Source: Lachnocurva sp045579705
Lineage (GTDB): Bacteria; Bacillota; Clostridia; Lachnospirales; Lachnospiraceae
Assembly: GCA_045579705.1 (NCBI GenBank)
Contig: JAZNMP010000002.1
Location: 1 to 64,000 of the forward strand
DNA length: 64,000 nucleotides
Direction: 5' to 3'
The position numbers and the translations under genes were made by a program. How positions within the stretch are numbered: position 1 is the stretch's first letter; each line of letters begins with the position of its first letter. This document shows positions 17,169-26,296 of this stretch, piece by piece. Below the pieces are notes generated by a model, which did no database searches, was not told where the DNA came from, and saw only the letters and a program-made list of their open reading frames with translations.

Positions 17169-18116
17169 ATGGAATTTAAACATTATTCAGTAATGCTTAC
17201 TGAAACTATTGAAAATTTGAATATCAAACCGGATGGAATCTATGTCGATGGTACAGCTGGAGGCGGTGGTCATTCTCTCGAAATCGCAAAAAGATTGGGA
17301 GAAGGTGGTCGACTGATTTGCATCGACCAGGATTTGGACGCACTGGCTGCCTGCGAGAAACGTTTAAAAGATTACCTGGATAAAGTTACTTTTATTCATA
17401 GTAATTATGAAAATATGGTTGAGAAGCTTGAAGAACTTGGAATCTTTAGAGTGGATGGAATTCTCCTCGACTTGGGAGTTAGTTCCTTCCAGCTTGACAA
17501 CCCTGAGAGGGGCTTCTCTTACATGAGAGAAGATGAACCTCTCGATATGAGAATGGATCAGACCAGTCCTACGACTGCTGCAGACATTTTGAACCAGTCT
17601 TCAGAGACAGACCTCTACGAAATGATTCGTGATTATGGTGAAGAGAAATTTGCCAGAAAGATTGCCAGAACCATCGTAGAGATGAGAGAGAAGAAGCCGT
17701 TTGAAACGACAGGGGATTTGAATCAGGCGATAGTTTCTTCTATTCCTATGAAGGCTAGAAGAACAGGTGGTAATCCTTGCAAGAGAACTTACCAGGCTGT
17801 TCGTATTAAGTTAAATAGAGAGCTTACCGTGTTAGAGGAAAGCTTAGATGGGATGATAGATATCCTGAATGATGATGGAAGGTTCTGCATCATTACTTTC
17901 CATTCATTAGAGGATCGAATTGTTAAGAATGATTTCCGTAGAAACGAAGATCCGTGTACATGTCCGAAAGAATTTCCGGTTTGTGTATGTGGAAAGAAAT
18001 CAAAGGGGAAAGTAGTAACTAGAAAACCCGTTTTACCGACAGAGAAAGAACTAGAAGAGAATTCGAGATCCAAGAGCGCAAAGCTTCGTGTTTTTGAGAG
18101 AAGAACTCCTAGATAG
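17169..18116 (+). CDS. rsmH: 16S rRNA (cytosine(1402)-N(4))-methyltransferase
   Basis: 315 residues. It methylates N4 of C1402 in the decoding centre using SAM. Seen: HYSVMLTETIENLNIKPDGIYVDGTAGGGGHS (SAM-binding loop, positions about 5-36), GILLDLGVSSFQLDNPERGFSY, and the C-terminal ITFHSLEDRIVKNDFR. It is second in the division cluster, 20 nt after mraZ, as in most Firmicutes. Confidence 0.97.
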   Translation: MEFKHYSVMLTETIENLNIKPDGIYVDGTAGGGGHSLEIAKRLGEGGRLICIDQDLDALAACEKRLKDYLDKVTFIHSNYENMVEKLEELGIFRVDGILLDLGVSSFQLDNPERGFSYMREDEPLDMRMDQTSPTTAADILNQSSETDLYEMIRDYGEEKFARKIARTIVEMREKKPFETTGDLNQAIVSSIPMKARRTGGNPCKRTYQAVRIKLNRELTVLEESLDGMIDILNDDGRFCIITFHSLEDRIVKNDFRRNEDPCTCPKEFPVCVCGKKSKGKVVTRKPVLPTEKELEENSRSKSAKLRVFERRTPR

Positions 18117-18134
18117 TAGTGAGGAGATATAGAT

Positions 18135-18602
18135 ATGGCTAATGTACAGAGATTTTATTTTGAGGAAGGTAATACCGTCCGTACAATTAATGAACCTCTT
18201 CCAAGCCTAGAAGAACGTCGTAGAGAGCAGAAGAGACGTAGAGAAATCCAGAAGAGAAGACAGAATCGCAAGAGAAAAGCGATGATGCGTAGAAATAAAC
18301 TTAACGCCATCTTTTTCGGAGCGTTCCTGGTATTTGCTATTGCCTTCTTTGGAAGCTATGTATTTATGCAGACATCTATACAGGAATCAAACAGATCTAT
18401 CGCTTCTCTCGAAGGAGAAATCTCAGATCTCAAAGCTCAGAATATGTCTATGACAAACCGAATCAATGCTGAGGCGAACCTCGACAATGTAAAGGATGCC
18501 GCAGTGAACAGATTAGGAATGAACTATGCAACACCTGACCATATAGTGTATTATAATATCGATGACGATGACTTTATGAGTCAGTACAAAGATATACCAT
18601 AA
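18135..18602 (+). CDS. ftsL: FtsL-like septum formation protein
   Basis: 155 residues. A strongly basic cytoplasmic tail (about residues 25-55, rich in RRR/KRR), one membrane helix (about 57-78), and an extracytoplasmic coiled coil (about 82-125) with the ASLEGEISDLKAQNMSM pattern. This is the FtsL/DivIC build; in the divisome such proteins scaffold FtsQ and the FtsW/PBP pair. The sequence is poorly conserved, so the name rests on architecture and on its place between rsmH and the penicillin-binding protein. The acidic tail (IDDDDF) is unremarkable. Confidence 0.85.
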   Translation: MANVQRFYFEEGNTVRTINEPLPSLEERRREQKRRREIQKRRQNRKRKAMMRRNKLNAIFFGAFLVFAIAFFGSYVFMQTSIQESNRSIASLEGEISDLKAQNMSMTNRINAEANLDNVKDAAVNRLGMNYATPDHIVYYNIDDDDFMSQYKDIP

Positions 18603-18615
18603 ATGGAGCAGTGTT

Positions 18616-20472
18616 TTGGCTAAAGAAAGAAGAAAGAAAGAGAATAGATTTACTATTAGGATGCAGGGCAGATTGGCAGTAGTGTTTGGTCTGACCTGTG
18701 TCTTTTTTGCGCTATTGATAGGACGTATCATTTACATTCAGGTAAAGAGTGGCGCGAAATATGAGAAGATAGTTTTGGAACAGCAGGAGTATTCGAGCAA
18801 GGTTATACCTTATCAGCGTGGAAATATCCTCGATTCGCAGGGAACAGCGCTTGCATCATCTATAGATGTTTACAACGTGGTTCTCGACTGCAAGGAACTT
18901 AATAAGTATCCGAAGCGAAAGAAGAGTACGCGAGCAGCGGTGAAGGCTTGTTTCCCGGAAGTCGATATGAAAGACTTCGATGAGAAGCTGAAGGAGAAGA
19001 AAGATTCTCGTTACCAGGTTCTCGCGAAAAAAGTGTCCTATGACGAGAAGGCTGCCTTTGACAAAGAGGTCAGCAAGCGAAAGAAAGATGATACTAAGGA
19101 TAACGAAGTCGTAGGTATCTGGACTGAAAAGGAATACGTACGTCAGTATCCTTATGGTTCTCTGGCTGCATCTGTAATCGGATTTACCGCTTCTGGAAAT
19201 AAAGGTCTGACTGGGCTCGAGCTTTATTACAACGATGAACTGAATGGCGTTAACGGACGTTCCTACGGCTTCGTAAACGGACAGAGTTCGGTCAAGGGAA
19301 CGGTAGTAGATGCAAAGAGCGGAAACTCGATAAAGACATCTATCGACCATAATATTCAGAAGATCGTTGAAGAGTCTATCCTGAAGGAGAATAACGCCAG
19401 AACCGATGAGACACATAAAACAGGATCGCTTTCAACTTCGGTTATCGTTATGAATCCGAACAACGGCGCGATTCTGGCTTTGGCTGATTATCCAGGCTTT
19501 GATTTGAATAATCCTAGAGATTTGAGTGCTTATTATTCAGAAGAAGAACTGAAGAATATGCCTAGCGAAGACAAATCCGCTTTCTTGAATAGTCTCTGGA
19601 ACAGCAAGATCGTAACCAGCACATATGAACCTGGCTCTACTTTCAAACCTATGACAGTTGCAGCAGGCCTCGACAGCGGAAAGCTCCGTGGAGATGAGAC
19701 TTTTAACTGCGAAGGTCATCTCGAAATTGGTTCGCACGATATCCACTGCTGGGAAACAAAAGGTCACGGACAGGAAGATATACGCGGAGCGCTACGAGAT
19801 TCCTGCAACGTAGCGCTGATGTATATGGGTATGCAGATTGGTGCGAAGACATTCCATGAGTATCAGTCGCTCTTTGGCTTTGGACAGAAGACTGGTATCG
19901 ACCTGCCGGGTGAGCCAAATACATCTTCGCTTCTTTTTACAGAAGACTTATTGAAAAAAGATGTAAACATTGCAACAAATGCCTTTGGACAGAACTTTAA
20001 TGTGACTCGAATTCAGATGGCATCGGCTTTCTGTTCGATTATAAATGGAGGTAAACTTTTTAAGCCTCATCTAGTAACACAGATTCTCGATAATGATGGA
20101 AATGTTGTTGAGAAGACTAATCCTGTCGTTATGAAACAGACTGTATCAGCAGAGACTAGCAAGACTATCCGTGAGTATCTGCGCTCTGTAGTTACAGAAG
20201 GTACAGGTCAGACTGCAGCAGTAGAGGGATATGATATCGGTGGTAAGACGGGAACAGCCGAGAAACTTCCTAGATCTGAGAATAATTATGTTCTTTCATT
20301 TGAGGGCTTTGCACCTGTAGACAATCCACAGGTTATGGTCTTCGTTTCTGTAGATACGGTTAACTCTGCAGATCAGTATCATGATTTGATTGCAAAACAG
20401 ATATTTAAGGATATCATGTCTCAGATTATGCCTTATTTGAATATTCAGCCTAGCGCACCTGCACAGCAGTAA
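18616..20472 (+). CDS. ftsI: class B penicillin-binding protein (FtsI/SpoVD family transpeptidase)
   Basis: 618 residues. A single N-terminal membrane anchor (about 18-40), a dimerisation domain with IPYQRGNILDSQGTALASS, and the transpeptidase domain. All three active-site motifs are present: STFK (in STYEPGSTFKPMT), SCN (in RDSCNVAL) and KTG (in GGKTGTAEK). It crosslinks septal peptidoglycan outside the membrane, working with FtsW encoded downstream. There is no PASTA domain, so it is closer to a plain division PBP than to full SpoVD. The start is TTG at 18616 behind GGAG; its position 13 nt after ftsL supports it. Confidence 0.95.
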   Translation: MAKERRKKENRFTIRMQGRLAVVFGLTCVFFALLIGRIIYIQVKSGAKYEKIVLEQQEYSSKVIPYQRGNILDSQGTALASSIDVYNVVLDCKELNKYPKRKKSTRAAVKACFPEVDMKDFDEKLKEKKDSRYQVLAKKVSYDEKAAFDKEVSKRKKDDTKDNEVVGIWTEKEYVRQYPYGSLAASVIGFTASGNKGLTGLELYYNDELNGVNGRSYGFVNGQSSVKGTVVDAKSGNSIKTSIDHNIQKIVEESILKENNARTDETHKTGSLSTSVIVMNPNNGAILALADYPGFDLNNPRDLSAYYSEEELKNMPSEDKSAFLNSLWNSKIVTSTYEPGSTFKPMTVAAGLDSGKLRGDETFNCEGHLEIGSHDIHCWETKGHGQEDIRGALRDSCNVALMYMGMQIGAKTFHEYQSLFGFGQKTGIDLPGEPNTSSLLFTEDLLKKDVNIATNAFGQNFNVTRIQMASAFCSIINGGKLFKPHLVTQILDNDGNVVEKTNPVVMKQTVSAETSKTIREYLRSVVTEGTGQTAAVEGYDIGGKTGTAEKLPRSENNYVLSFEGFAPVDNPQVMVFVSVDTVNSADQYHDLIAKQIFKDIMSQIMPYLNIQPSAPAQQ

Positions 20473-20496
20473 ATGCTTAATTAGATTTTGCACAAC

Positions 20497-20525
20497 TTGA
20501 AATAGAGTATCTATAAGTTTATATT
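20497..20525 (+). promoter_or_regulatory. predicted internal promoter before mraY
   Basis: TTGAAA (20497-20502), 17-nt spacer, TATATT (20520-20525), in the 95-nt gap between the PBP gene and mraY, the largest gap inside the cluster before ftsZ. Confidence 0.6.
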
Positions 20526-20567
20526 AGACGGGTTGATTAAATACATATATTAGAAAGAAGTATAATA

Positions 20568-21515
20568 ATGCAGTTTATAACTCCACTTTTAATTTCATTT
20601 TTTTCAGGAATAATCATTCTCAGATTCCTGGTTCCTTTCCTTACAAAGAGAAAGATGGATCAGACAGAGAGAGAAGAGCTTGCTTCTCATCAGGTGAAAA
20701 ATGGAACACCTACTATGGGAGGTATCGCTATCATCCTGGCTTTTGTAATCGGAATTTGTTTATATATCACACGCGAACCAGGTGTTCTTCCAGTAGTAGT
20801 GCTTACTGTAGGATTTGGATTCATCGGTTTCCTCGATGATTATTTGAAAGTTATAAAGAAAAATCCGGATGGACTTATTGCGTGGCAGAAGTTCCTCCTT
20901 CAGGTTATTTTTACGACAGTGTTCTATTTCCTGATCGTAAAGAGAAATCATATTTCACTCGATTTACGTATTCCATTCACAGGCGGAATGATGATTGATA
21001 TCGGATGGGTAGCTATCCTGCTTATGTATTTCGCTGTAATCGGTACAGTAAATGGAACTAACTTTACAGATGGTTTGGACGGACTCGCTACTTCAGTGAC
21101 TATTCCTGTATCTGTGTTCTTTACATTTGCATCGGTAATCCTCGGCAAAGGTTCACCAGCAACTGGTATGTCCATGATTGGAGCACTTCTCGCATTCTTG
21201 CTCTTTAACTGTTATCCTGCACAGATTTTCATGGGTGACACAGGCTCTCTGGCTCTCGGTGGTTTCGTGGCAGGTATGGCATACCTTATGAATATGCCTC
21301 TCTATATCGTAATCGTAGGTTTCATCTATCTCCTCGAAGTGGTATCTGTAATTATTCAGGTTCTCTATTTCAAAGCGACAGGTGGAAAGAGAGTGTTTAG
21401 AATGGCTCCTATTCATCATCATTACGAACTCGGTGGTTGGAGTGAGACAAAGGTTGCAGTTACTTTTACAGTTATTACAGTTATGCTTTGCGTAATAGCA
21501 GCAGTAGGAATTTAA
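20568..21515 (+). CDS. mraY: phospho-N-acetylmuramoyl-pentapeptide-transferase
   Basis: 315 residues with about ten membrane helices. It joins UDP-MurNAc-pentapeptide to undecaprenyl phosphate, making lipid I. Signatures: KNGTPTMGGI, FLDDYLKV (catalytic Asp pair), NGTNFTDGLDGLA, FMGDTGSLALGG, and the HHHYELGGW loop near the C-terminus. murF, which often sits just before mraY, is absent here. murD follows 20 nt later. Confidence 0.97.
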   Translation: MQFITPLLISFFSGIIILRFLVPFLTKRKMDQTEREELASHQVKNGTPTMGGIAIILAFVIGICLYITREPGVLPVVVLTVGFGFIGFLDDYLKVIKKNPDGLIAWQKFLLQVIFTTVFYFLIVKRNHISLDLRIPFTGGMMIDIGWVAILLMYFAVIGTVNGTNFTDGLDGLATSVTIPVSVFFTFASVILGKGSPATGMSMIGALLAFLLFNCYPAQIFMGDTGSLALGGFVAGMAYLMNMPLYIVIVGFIYLLEVVSVIIQVLYFKATGGKRVFRMAPIHHHYELGGWSETKVAVTFTVITVMLCVIAAVGI

Positions 21516-21535
21516 GTTAGAAATCAGGCGTAGAA

Positions 21536-22891
21536 ATGTCAAAGACGAAATATTTAGTTATCGGAGCAGGAAAAAGTGGGGTTTCAGCAGCGAAACTTCT
21601 CCTTCGGGCTGGAGAAGTTCCTGTTATTTATGATAGTAGAGCTGATTATGATTATTCAGCATTAAAGGAAGCTAATCCGGAAATCAAAGATGTAGAATGT
21701 GTGTCTGGAGATTTGGACGTATCAATGCTTTCAGAAGTAAAGATCGCAGTTATCAGTCCAGGTGTTCCTATGGATGCGCCATTCCTTAAGCCGGTCTATG
21801 ATGCTGATATTCCTTTCTGGGGCGAGATCGAGCTCGCTTACCAGATGGCTAAGGGTAGTGTATTTGCTATCACCGGTACGAATGGAAAGACTACGACTAC
21901 AGCTTTAGTTGGAAAGATTTTTTCAGATTATTACAAGTCGGTATTTGTAGTTGGAAACATCGGTATTCCATATACATCTGTAGCGCTCGACACTACAGAA
22001 GATTCAAAAGTGGTTGCAGAAATTAGTTCTTTCCAGCTGGAAAGTATAGTAGATTTCAGACCTCATATCAGTGCGATTTTAAATATTACACCGGATCATC
22101 TGAATCGCCATCATACGATGGAAAACTATATCAAAGCAAAGGAAGCTATCACTTTGAACCAGGGATCGGATGACTACTGTATCCTGAATTATGAAGATGA
22201 GGAGCTTCGCTCTTTTGGCGAAAAAACAAACTGCAAGGTCGTTTATTTTTCCAGTCAGAGAGAATTAGAGAATGGTGTTTACTATCAGGATAGAGCTATC
22301 TATTCTACGATAGGAGGAGAGAAGGTAAAGGTTATCGATGTAGATGATTTAAAGATTCTCGGCCTTCATAATTATGAAAATGCATCTGTTGCGATTGCTT
22401 TTTCTATACTCGCAGGGGTTCCTATGGAATCATTGAGACAGAGTTTGAAGGAGTTCGTTGCAGTTGAACATAGAATCGAATATGTAACAGAGAAGAGAGG
22501 CGTTCGTTTCTATAACGATTCAAAGGGTACTAACCCAGATGCTTCTATCAAAGCTGTTCTCGCTATGGAGCGTCCTATCCTGTTGATTGGAGGAGGCTAC
22601 GACAAGCAGATTTCATATGATGAATGGGTAGATACCTTTGCGGGACGTGTAAAGAAATTTGCTATTATCGGTGAGACCAAACAGCAGCTTATTGATTCTT
22701 GTGACCGCCATGGATTTAAGGATTATGAAGTCTTTGAAACCATGGAAGAAGCTATCGATTATTTGTATAGCGAAGCTGAGAGTGGAGACTGTGTATTACT
22801 TTCTCCTGCATCAGCTAGTTGGGATATGTTTAAAAGCTATGAACAGCGTGGGGATATTTTTAAAGAGTATGTAAGGAACTTGAGTGAATGA
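21536..22891 (+). CDS. murD: UDP-N-acetylmuramoylalanine-D-glutamate ligase
   Basis: 451 residues, the three-domain Mur ligase layout: N-terminal UDP-binding Rossmann-like domain (VIGAGKSGVSAAKLL), central ATPase with GTNGKTTTTALVG (P-loop, about residues 113-125), and a C-terminal ligase domain (RIEYV...FYNDSKGTNPDA, then SPASASWDMFKSYEQRGD). It adds D-glutamate to UDP-MurNAc-L-Ala in the cytoplasm. It overlaps ftsW by 4 nt (ATGA), implying coupled translation. Confidence 0.97.
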   Translation: MSKTKYLVIGAGKSGVSAAKLLLRAGEVPVIYDSRADYDYSALKEANPEIKDVECVSGDLDVSMLSEVKIAVISPGVPMDAPFLKPVYDADIPFWGEIELAYQMAKGSVFAITGTNGKTTTTALVGKIFSDYYKSVFVVGNIGIPYTSVALDTTEDSKVVAEISSFQLESIVDFRPHISAILNITPDHLNRHHTMENYIKAKEAITLNQGSDDYCILNYEDEELRSFGEKTNCKVVYFSSQRELENGVYYQDRAIYSTIGGEKVKVIDVDDLKILGLHNYENASVAIAFSILAGVPMESLRQSLKEFVAVEHRIEYVTEKRGVRFYNDSKGTNPDASIKAVLAMERPILLIGGGYDKQISYDEWVDTFAGRVKKFAIIGETKQQLIDSCDRHGFKDYEVFETMEEAIDYLYSEAESGDCVLLSPASASWDMFKSYEQRGDIFKEYVRNLSE

Positions 22892-24015
22892 GTAAATCGA
22901 AAGCGGTAAAGACGAACAAAGTGAATACTGCGAGGTATTTCGACTATTTCATGGTTGGATTGATCATGCTGTTATTGGCATTCGGTCTGGTCATGCTTTA
23001 TAGTGCGTCTTCCTATACTGCTTCCATGCGACATGGTTCAGCTCTCTATTTCGTACGTAAACAGGTTATCTATTCGGCTATCGGTTTTGTGCTGATGCTG
23101 GGAATCAGTATGGTGGATTACCATTTCTGGACTAGAACCTCAAAGTGGATGTACGGAGTAGCGTTGGTTCTTTGTATATATGTAATCTTTAAAGGTGCAG
23201 CCTGGAATAACTCGGCTAGATGGATTAGTTTGAAGTTTGTTAGTATCCAGCCATCTGAGATTGGTAAGATTGCATGTATTTTGCTGAATGCTTATTTGAT
23301 TTCCAGATATACTTTCCGCTATAGACATATGAAAGATCGTCTGATGACTCTCGGAATCGCTATGATGCCTACTGGTATCATGACTATTCTCGTAGCGGTT
23401 TCAAACTTGAGTACAGCGCTTATCATCTTGATGTTGTCTATGATTATGTACTTCGTCGCTTATCCTAACAGCAAGATCTTCATTCTGATGCTCGCAGGTG
23501 TAGCGGCTATAGGTGTACTGTTTTTGTCTCTGGCATCATATCGAAGCACACGTATTAAGATATGGCATCATCCAGAGGATTTTAAGGAAGGTTACCAGAC
23601 TATGCAGGGTCTGTATGCAATAGGATCAGGCGGTATCTTTGGGAAAGGTCTCGGTTCCTCCCTTCAGAAGAAATTCGTTCCGGAAGCCCAGAACGATATG
23701 ATATTTACATTGATATGCGAAGAGCTGGGAATGCTCGGAGCAGTAGTATTGATACTTATGTATATTCTCCTGTTGTGGAGAATGTTCAAGATTGCAAATC
23801 TCGCAAAGGACAAAGTAGGTTCCTTTGTAGCTATAGGCGTTATGGCACATATAGCATTGCAGGTTGGATTGAATATCGCCGTTGCTACAAACTCTATTCC
23901 AAACACAGGTGTAACTCTGCCGTTTATTTCGGCCGGTGGTTCATCACTTTGGATGCTTATGTTTGAGCTGGGCATAGTCTTGAATGTATCACGTAGTGCC
24001 AGATTTGATGATTAG
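22888..24015 (+). CDS. ftsW: FtsW-type SEDS peptidoglycan glycosyltransferase
   Basis: 375 residues with about ten membrane helices. SEDS proteins polymerise lipid II into glycan strands together with a class B PBP, here the one at 18616-20472. Signatures include LVMLYSASSYTA near the start, GAAWNNSARWI, QPSEIGKIA, the GLGSSLQKKFVPEAQNDMIF loop, ELG, and the C-terminal TGVTLPFISAGGSS. Position in the division cluster favours FtsW over RodA or SpoVE, but the families are close. murG, commonly next, is missing. Confidence 0.93.
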   Translation: MSKSKAVKTNKVNTARYFDYFMVGLIMLLLAFGLVMLYSASSYTASMRHGSALYFVRKQVIYSAIGFVLMLGISMVDYHFWTRTSKWMYGVALVLCIYVIFKGAAWNNSARWISLKFVSIQPSEIGKIACILLNAYLISRYTFRYRHMKDRLMTLGIAMMPTGIMTILVAVSNLSTALIILMLSMIMYFVAYPNSKIFILMLAGVAAIGVLFLSLASYRSTRIKIWHHPEDFKEGYQTMQGLYAIGSGGIFGKGLGSSLQKKFVPEAQNDMIFTLICEELGMLGAVVLILMYILLLWRMFKIANLAKDKVGSFVAIGVMAHIALQVGLNIAVATNSIPNTGVTLPFISAGGSSLWMLMFELGIVLNVSRSARFDD

Positions 24016-24032
24016 TGATTAGAGGATAAAGT

Positions 24033-24869
24033 ATGCAATACAAACAACGTATTACACTAGATAATGAACCGAAGAACGAAGGCGTAGAAATCCTTCCGAA
24101 CGACACATCTTCTAAATCTGGTAAAGAGAAGAATGTCAGGAAGAAGTCGGTGTTCAGGTTTTATTTTTTGAACATCGTATTAGGAATCATTATCCTGGTT
24201 ATGGTCGGCTATATCATGTCAGTATCAATACTGATTACGACCCAGGTCAATGTCACCGGTTCAAAGCTCTATGATGATGAATATATTAAAGAGAAGGTTT
24301 TGAAAAAAGGTGACCTTAAGAAGAACTCTGCATATCAGGTTCTTATGGGGCTAATAGCTCCGACGAAGGATATTCCTTTTATAGATAAAGTTTCTGTGGG
24401 TTTTGAAACTCCTAGCCATCTTAGGATTACTCTTAAAGAGAAAGAAATGCTCGGCGTGATAGAAGCTGACGATGGAAACTATGTTTATTTTGATGATGAT
24501 GGAATTGTAAAGGAGATTTCAAAGAGAAAGCTCGACAGTGTGATTCCGGTAGGCGGATTAAAGGCGACTAAACCGGTGATTGGCAAATCCCTTTCCATCG
24601 ATAAAGATGCATTAAAGGCGTTACTGAATACAGTAAAGGCTTTAAGAAAATACAAGATTTCAGTGGACGCAGTTAACTTTGATGGAAAGAGTCGTATATC
24701 CTGTGTCAGCGGAAATGTTGAAGTGGATTTCGGAAGTTACGATTATCTGAATGAGAAAATCATGCGATTTGACATTATTCTGAAAAAATTGGACGGAAAA
24801 TCCGGAAAACTTCATTTAGAGAATTGGACACCGCAAACAACAGATGTTGTGTTTCAAATTAAAGAATAA
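24033..24869 (+). CDS. ftsQ: FtsQ/DivIB-type cell division protein
   Basis: 278 residues. A charged cytoplasmic tail (1-43), one membrane helix (about 44-68), then a POTRA domain starting at TTQVNVTGSKLYDDEYIKEKVL and a beta domain. DivIB/FtsQ links the FtsL/DivIC complex to the septal synthases. The typical ...SVGFETPSHLRITLKEKEMLGVIE pattern and its place just before ftsZ support the call. The sequence itself is variable in this family. Confidence 0.9.
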   Translation: MQYKQRITLDNEPKNEGVEILPNDTSSKSGKEKNVRKKSVFRFYFLNIVLGIIILVMVGYIMSVSILITTQVNVTGSKLYDDEYIKEKVLKKGDLKKNSAYQVLMGLIAPTKDIPFIDKVSVGFETPSHLRITLKEKEMLGVIEADDGNYVYFDDDGIVKEISKRKLDSVIPVGGLKATKPVIGKSLSIDKDALKALLNTVKALRKYKISVDAVNFDGKSRISCVSGNVEVDFGSYDYLNEKIMRFDIILKKLDGKSGKLHLENWTPQTTDVVFQIKE

Positions 24870-24890
24870 TGATTTTTTCTCTAAATAAGG

Positions 24891-24919
24891 TTGAAATGAA
24901 CACGAAAAAAATATATTAT
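24891..24919 (+). promoter_or_regulatory. predicted promoter of ftsZ
   Basis: TTGAAA (24891-24896), 17-nt spacer, TATTAT (24914-24919), just after the ftsQ stop. It would start transcription near 24926, immediately before the inverted repeat at 24930-24953. Confidence 0.68.
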
Positions 24920-24929
24920 ATTGACTAGA

Positions 24930-24953
24930 TGTTTCACAAAAATTTGTGAAACA
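24930..24953 (+). promoter_or_regulatory. inverted repeat in the ftsZ leader
   Basis: Arms TGTTTCACAAA and TTTGTGAAACA, 11 bp each, around an AA centre. The outer eight bases of each arm equal the two halves of the ParB parS site, pushed apart by eight bases. It sits at the predicted transcription start and 30 nt before the ftsZ start codon. It could be a repressor operator or an mRNA hairpin. Confidence 0.7.
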
Positions 24954-24983
24954 ATACTGAGTGGAAAAAAGGAGGAACCTACC

Positions 24984-26171
24984 TTGCTCGAAGTAGTTAC
25001 GAATGATAATGATTCCAAGGCGAGAATAATCGTCATCGGCGCAGGCGGCGGTGGTAATAACGCTGTCAATCGCATGGTTGAAGAAAATATTGGGGGAGTA
25101 GAGCTTGTCGGAGTTAATACTGATATGCAGGCTCTTGCCCTTTGTAAAGCACAGACACCTCTTCAGATTGGAGAGAAGCTCACTAAAGGACTCGGCGCAG
25201 GCGGAAATCCTGAGGTTGGAGAGAAAGCTGCTGAAGAAAGTATAGAAGAAATCTCAGCTGTAGTTAAGGGTGCCGACATGGTATTCGTAACTTGCGGAAT
25301 GGGTGGTGGAACAGGTACTGGTGCAGCGCCAGTTATCGCTAAAGCCGCTAAAGAGCAGGGAATTCTTACAGTAGGTGTCGTTACTAAACCTTTCTCTTTC
25401 GAAGGAAAGCGTCGTAGTGTAAATGCTACTAGCGGAATTGAGAAATTAAAGGATAGTGTAGATTCACTTATCGTAATTCCTAATGATAGATTGCTTGAAG
25501 TAGTTGATAAGAGAGTATCTATGCCAGATGCACTTAAGAAAGCTGATGAAGTTCTTCAGCAGGCTGTAACTGGTATCACAAACCTTATCAATGTACCTGG
25601 ACTCATCAACCTCGACTTTGCTGACGTAAAGACAGTTATGGAGAACAAAGGTATCGCTCATATCGGTATCGGTTCTGCTAAAGGTGATGATAAAGCACTT
25701 CAGGCTGTTAAGATGGCTGTAGAAAGCCCACTTCTTGAGACAACTATCACAGGTGCTACAAACGCTATCGTTAATATCACAGGTGATTTGTCACTTCAGG
25801 AAGCTTCTGAAGCTGTTAACTATGTACAGGATCTCATCGGTGGAGATGATGAAGACAATGTTATCGTCGGTGTTATGCCTGATGAAACTAGATCAGATGA
25901 AGTAACTGTTACAGTTATTGCAACTGGTATGCCTGATGAAGAAGAGAAGAAATCAGTATTTGGTTTTAAACCTTCTTACTATAGCGCATCTGCAAAGACT
26001 TCATCACTGGGAACTAAGTCTACATTTTCATCAACTGTAAACACTACAGCTCCTAAGGCTACAACAACTCCTGTTTCAAACCCACACGTGTCTTTGAACC
26101 AGCCAGTTCAGCCTACACCTTCTGTAAAGGAAGAGGAGATTAGAGTTCCTGATTTCTTGAAGAATAAATAA
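24984..26171 (+). CDS. ftsZ: cell division GTPase FtsZ
   Basis: 395 residues from the TTG at 24984, which stands 8 nt after a perfect AAAGGAGG; a TTG at 24921 in the same frame is the -35-like region upstream and is unlikely. FtsZ polymerises at midcell to form the Z ring. Seen: IVIGAGGGGNNAVNRM, the tubulin signature GGGTGTGAAPV, NDRLLEVV, and a flexible Ala/Thr/Pro linker (about 325-375). The C-terminal conserved peptide ends in IRVPDFLKNK, which binds FtsA/SepF. It has its own promoter and terminator, so it can be expressed apart from the rest of the cluster. ftsA is not adjacent. Confidence 0.97.
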   Translation: MLEVVTNDNDSKARIIVIGAGGGGNNAVNRMVEENIGGVELVGVNTDMQALALCKAQTPLQIGEKLTKGLGAGGNPEVGEKAAEESIEEISAVVKGADMVFVTCGMGGGTGTGAAPVIAKAAKEQGILTVGVVTKPFSFEGKRRSVNATSGIEKLKDSVDSLIVIPNDRLLEVVDKRVSMPDALKKADEVLQQAVTGITNLINVPGLINLDFADVKTVMENKGIAHIGIGSAKGDDKALQAVKMAVESPLLETTITGATNAIVNITGDLSLQEASEAVNYVQDLIGGDDEDNVIVGVMPDETRSDEVTVTVIATGMPDEEEKKSVFGFKPSYYSASAKTSSLGTKSTFSSTVNTTAPKATTTPVSNPHVSLNQPVQPTPSVKEEEIRVPDFLKNK

Positions 26172-26184
26172 TAAAGATTATATA

Positions 26185-26236
26185 TGCTCTTCGCAGTTTT
26201 CTTTTCTAGGAAAGAAGTGCGAAGAGCATTTTTTTT
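26185..26236 (+). terminator. rho-independent terminator after ftsZ
   Basis: TGCTCTTCGCA (26185-26195) pairs with TGCGAAGAGCA (26218-26228), an 11-bp perfect stem with an inner CTTT.../AAAG pairing, followed by eight T residues. Confidence 0.92.
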
Positions 26237-26248
26237 ACCCCTAAATTA

Positions 26249-26257
26249 TGATAAAAT
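26249..26257 (+). promoter_or_regulatory. predicted extended -10 promoter of the aminopeptidase P gene
   Basis: TGATAAAAT (26249-26257) is an extended -10 element 40 nt before the start codon. The expected -35 position falls in the T-tract of the ftsZ terminator, so terminator and promoter appear to overlap. Confidence 0.5.
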
Positions 26258-26296
26258 ACTAGAGTTAGACTAGGTAGAAAGGAAGGACTACAAATT

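Noticed and set aside
24930..24953. A functional parS site
   Set aside because: The two halves are separated by eight extra bases, while ParB requires the 16-bp uninterrupted palindrome. Kept only as an inverted repeat of unknown role.
24921..24983. Longer ftsZ reading frame from TTG 24921
   Set aside because: It would include the promoter-proximal inverted repeat and lacks a ribosome site, whereas TTG 24984 follows a perfect AAAGGAGG and gives the usual FtsZ N-terminus.
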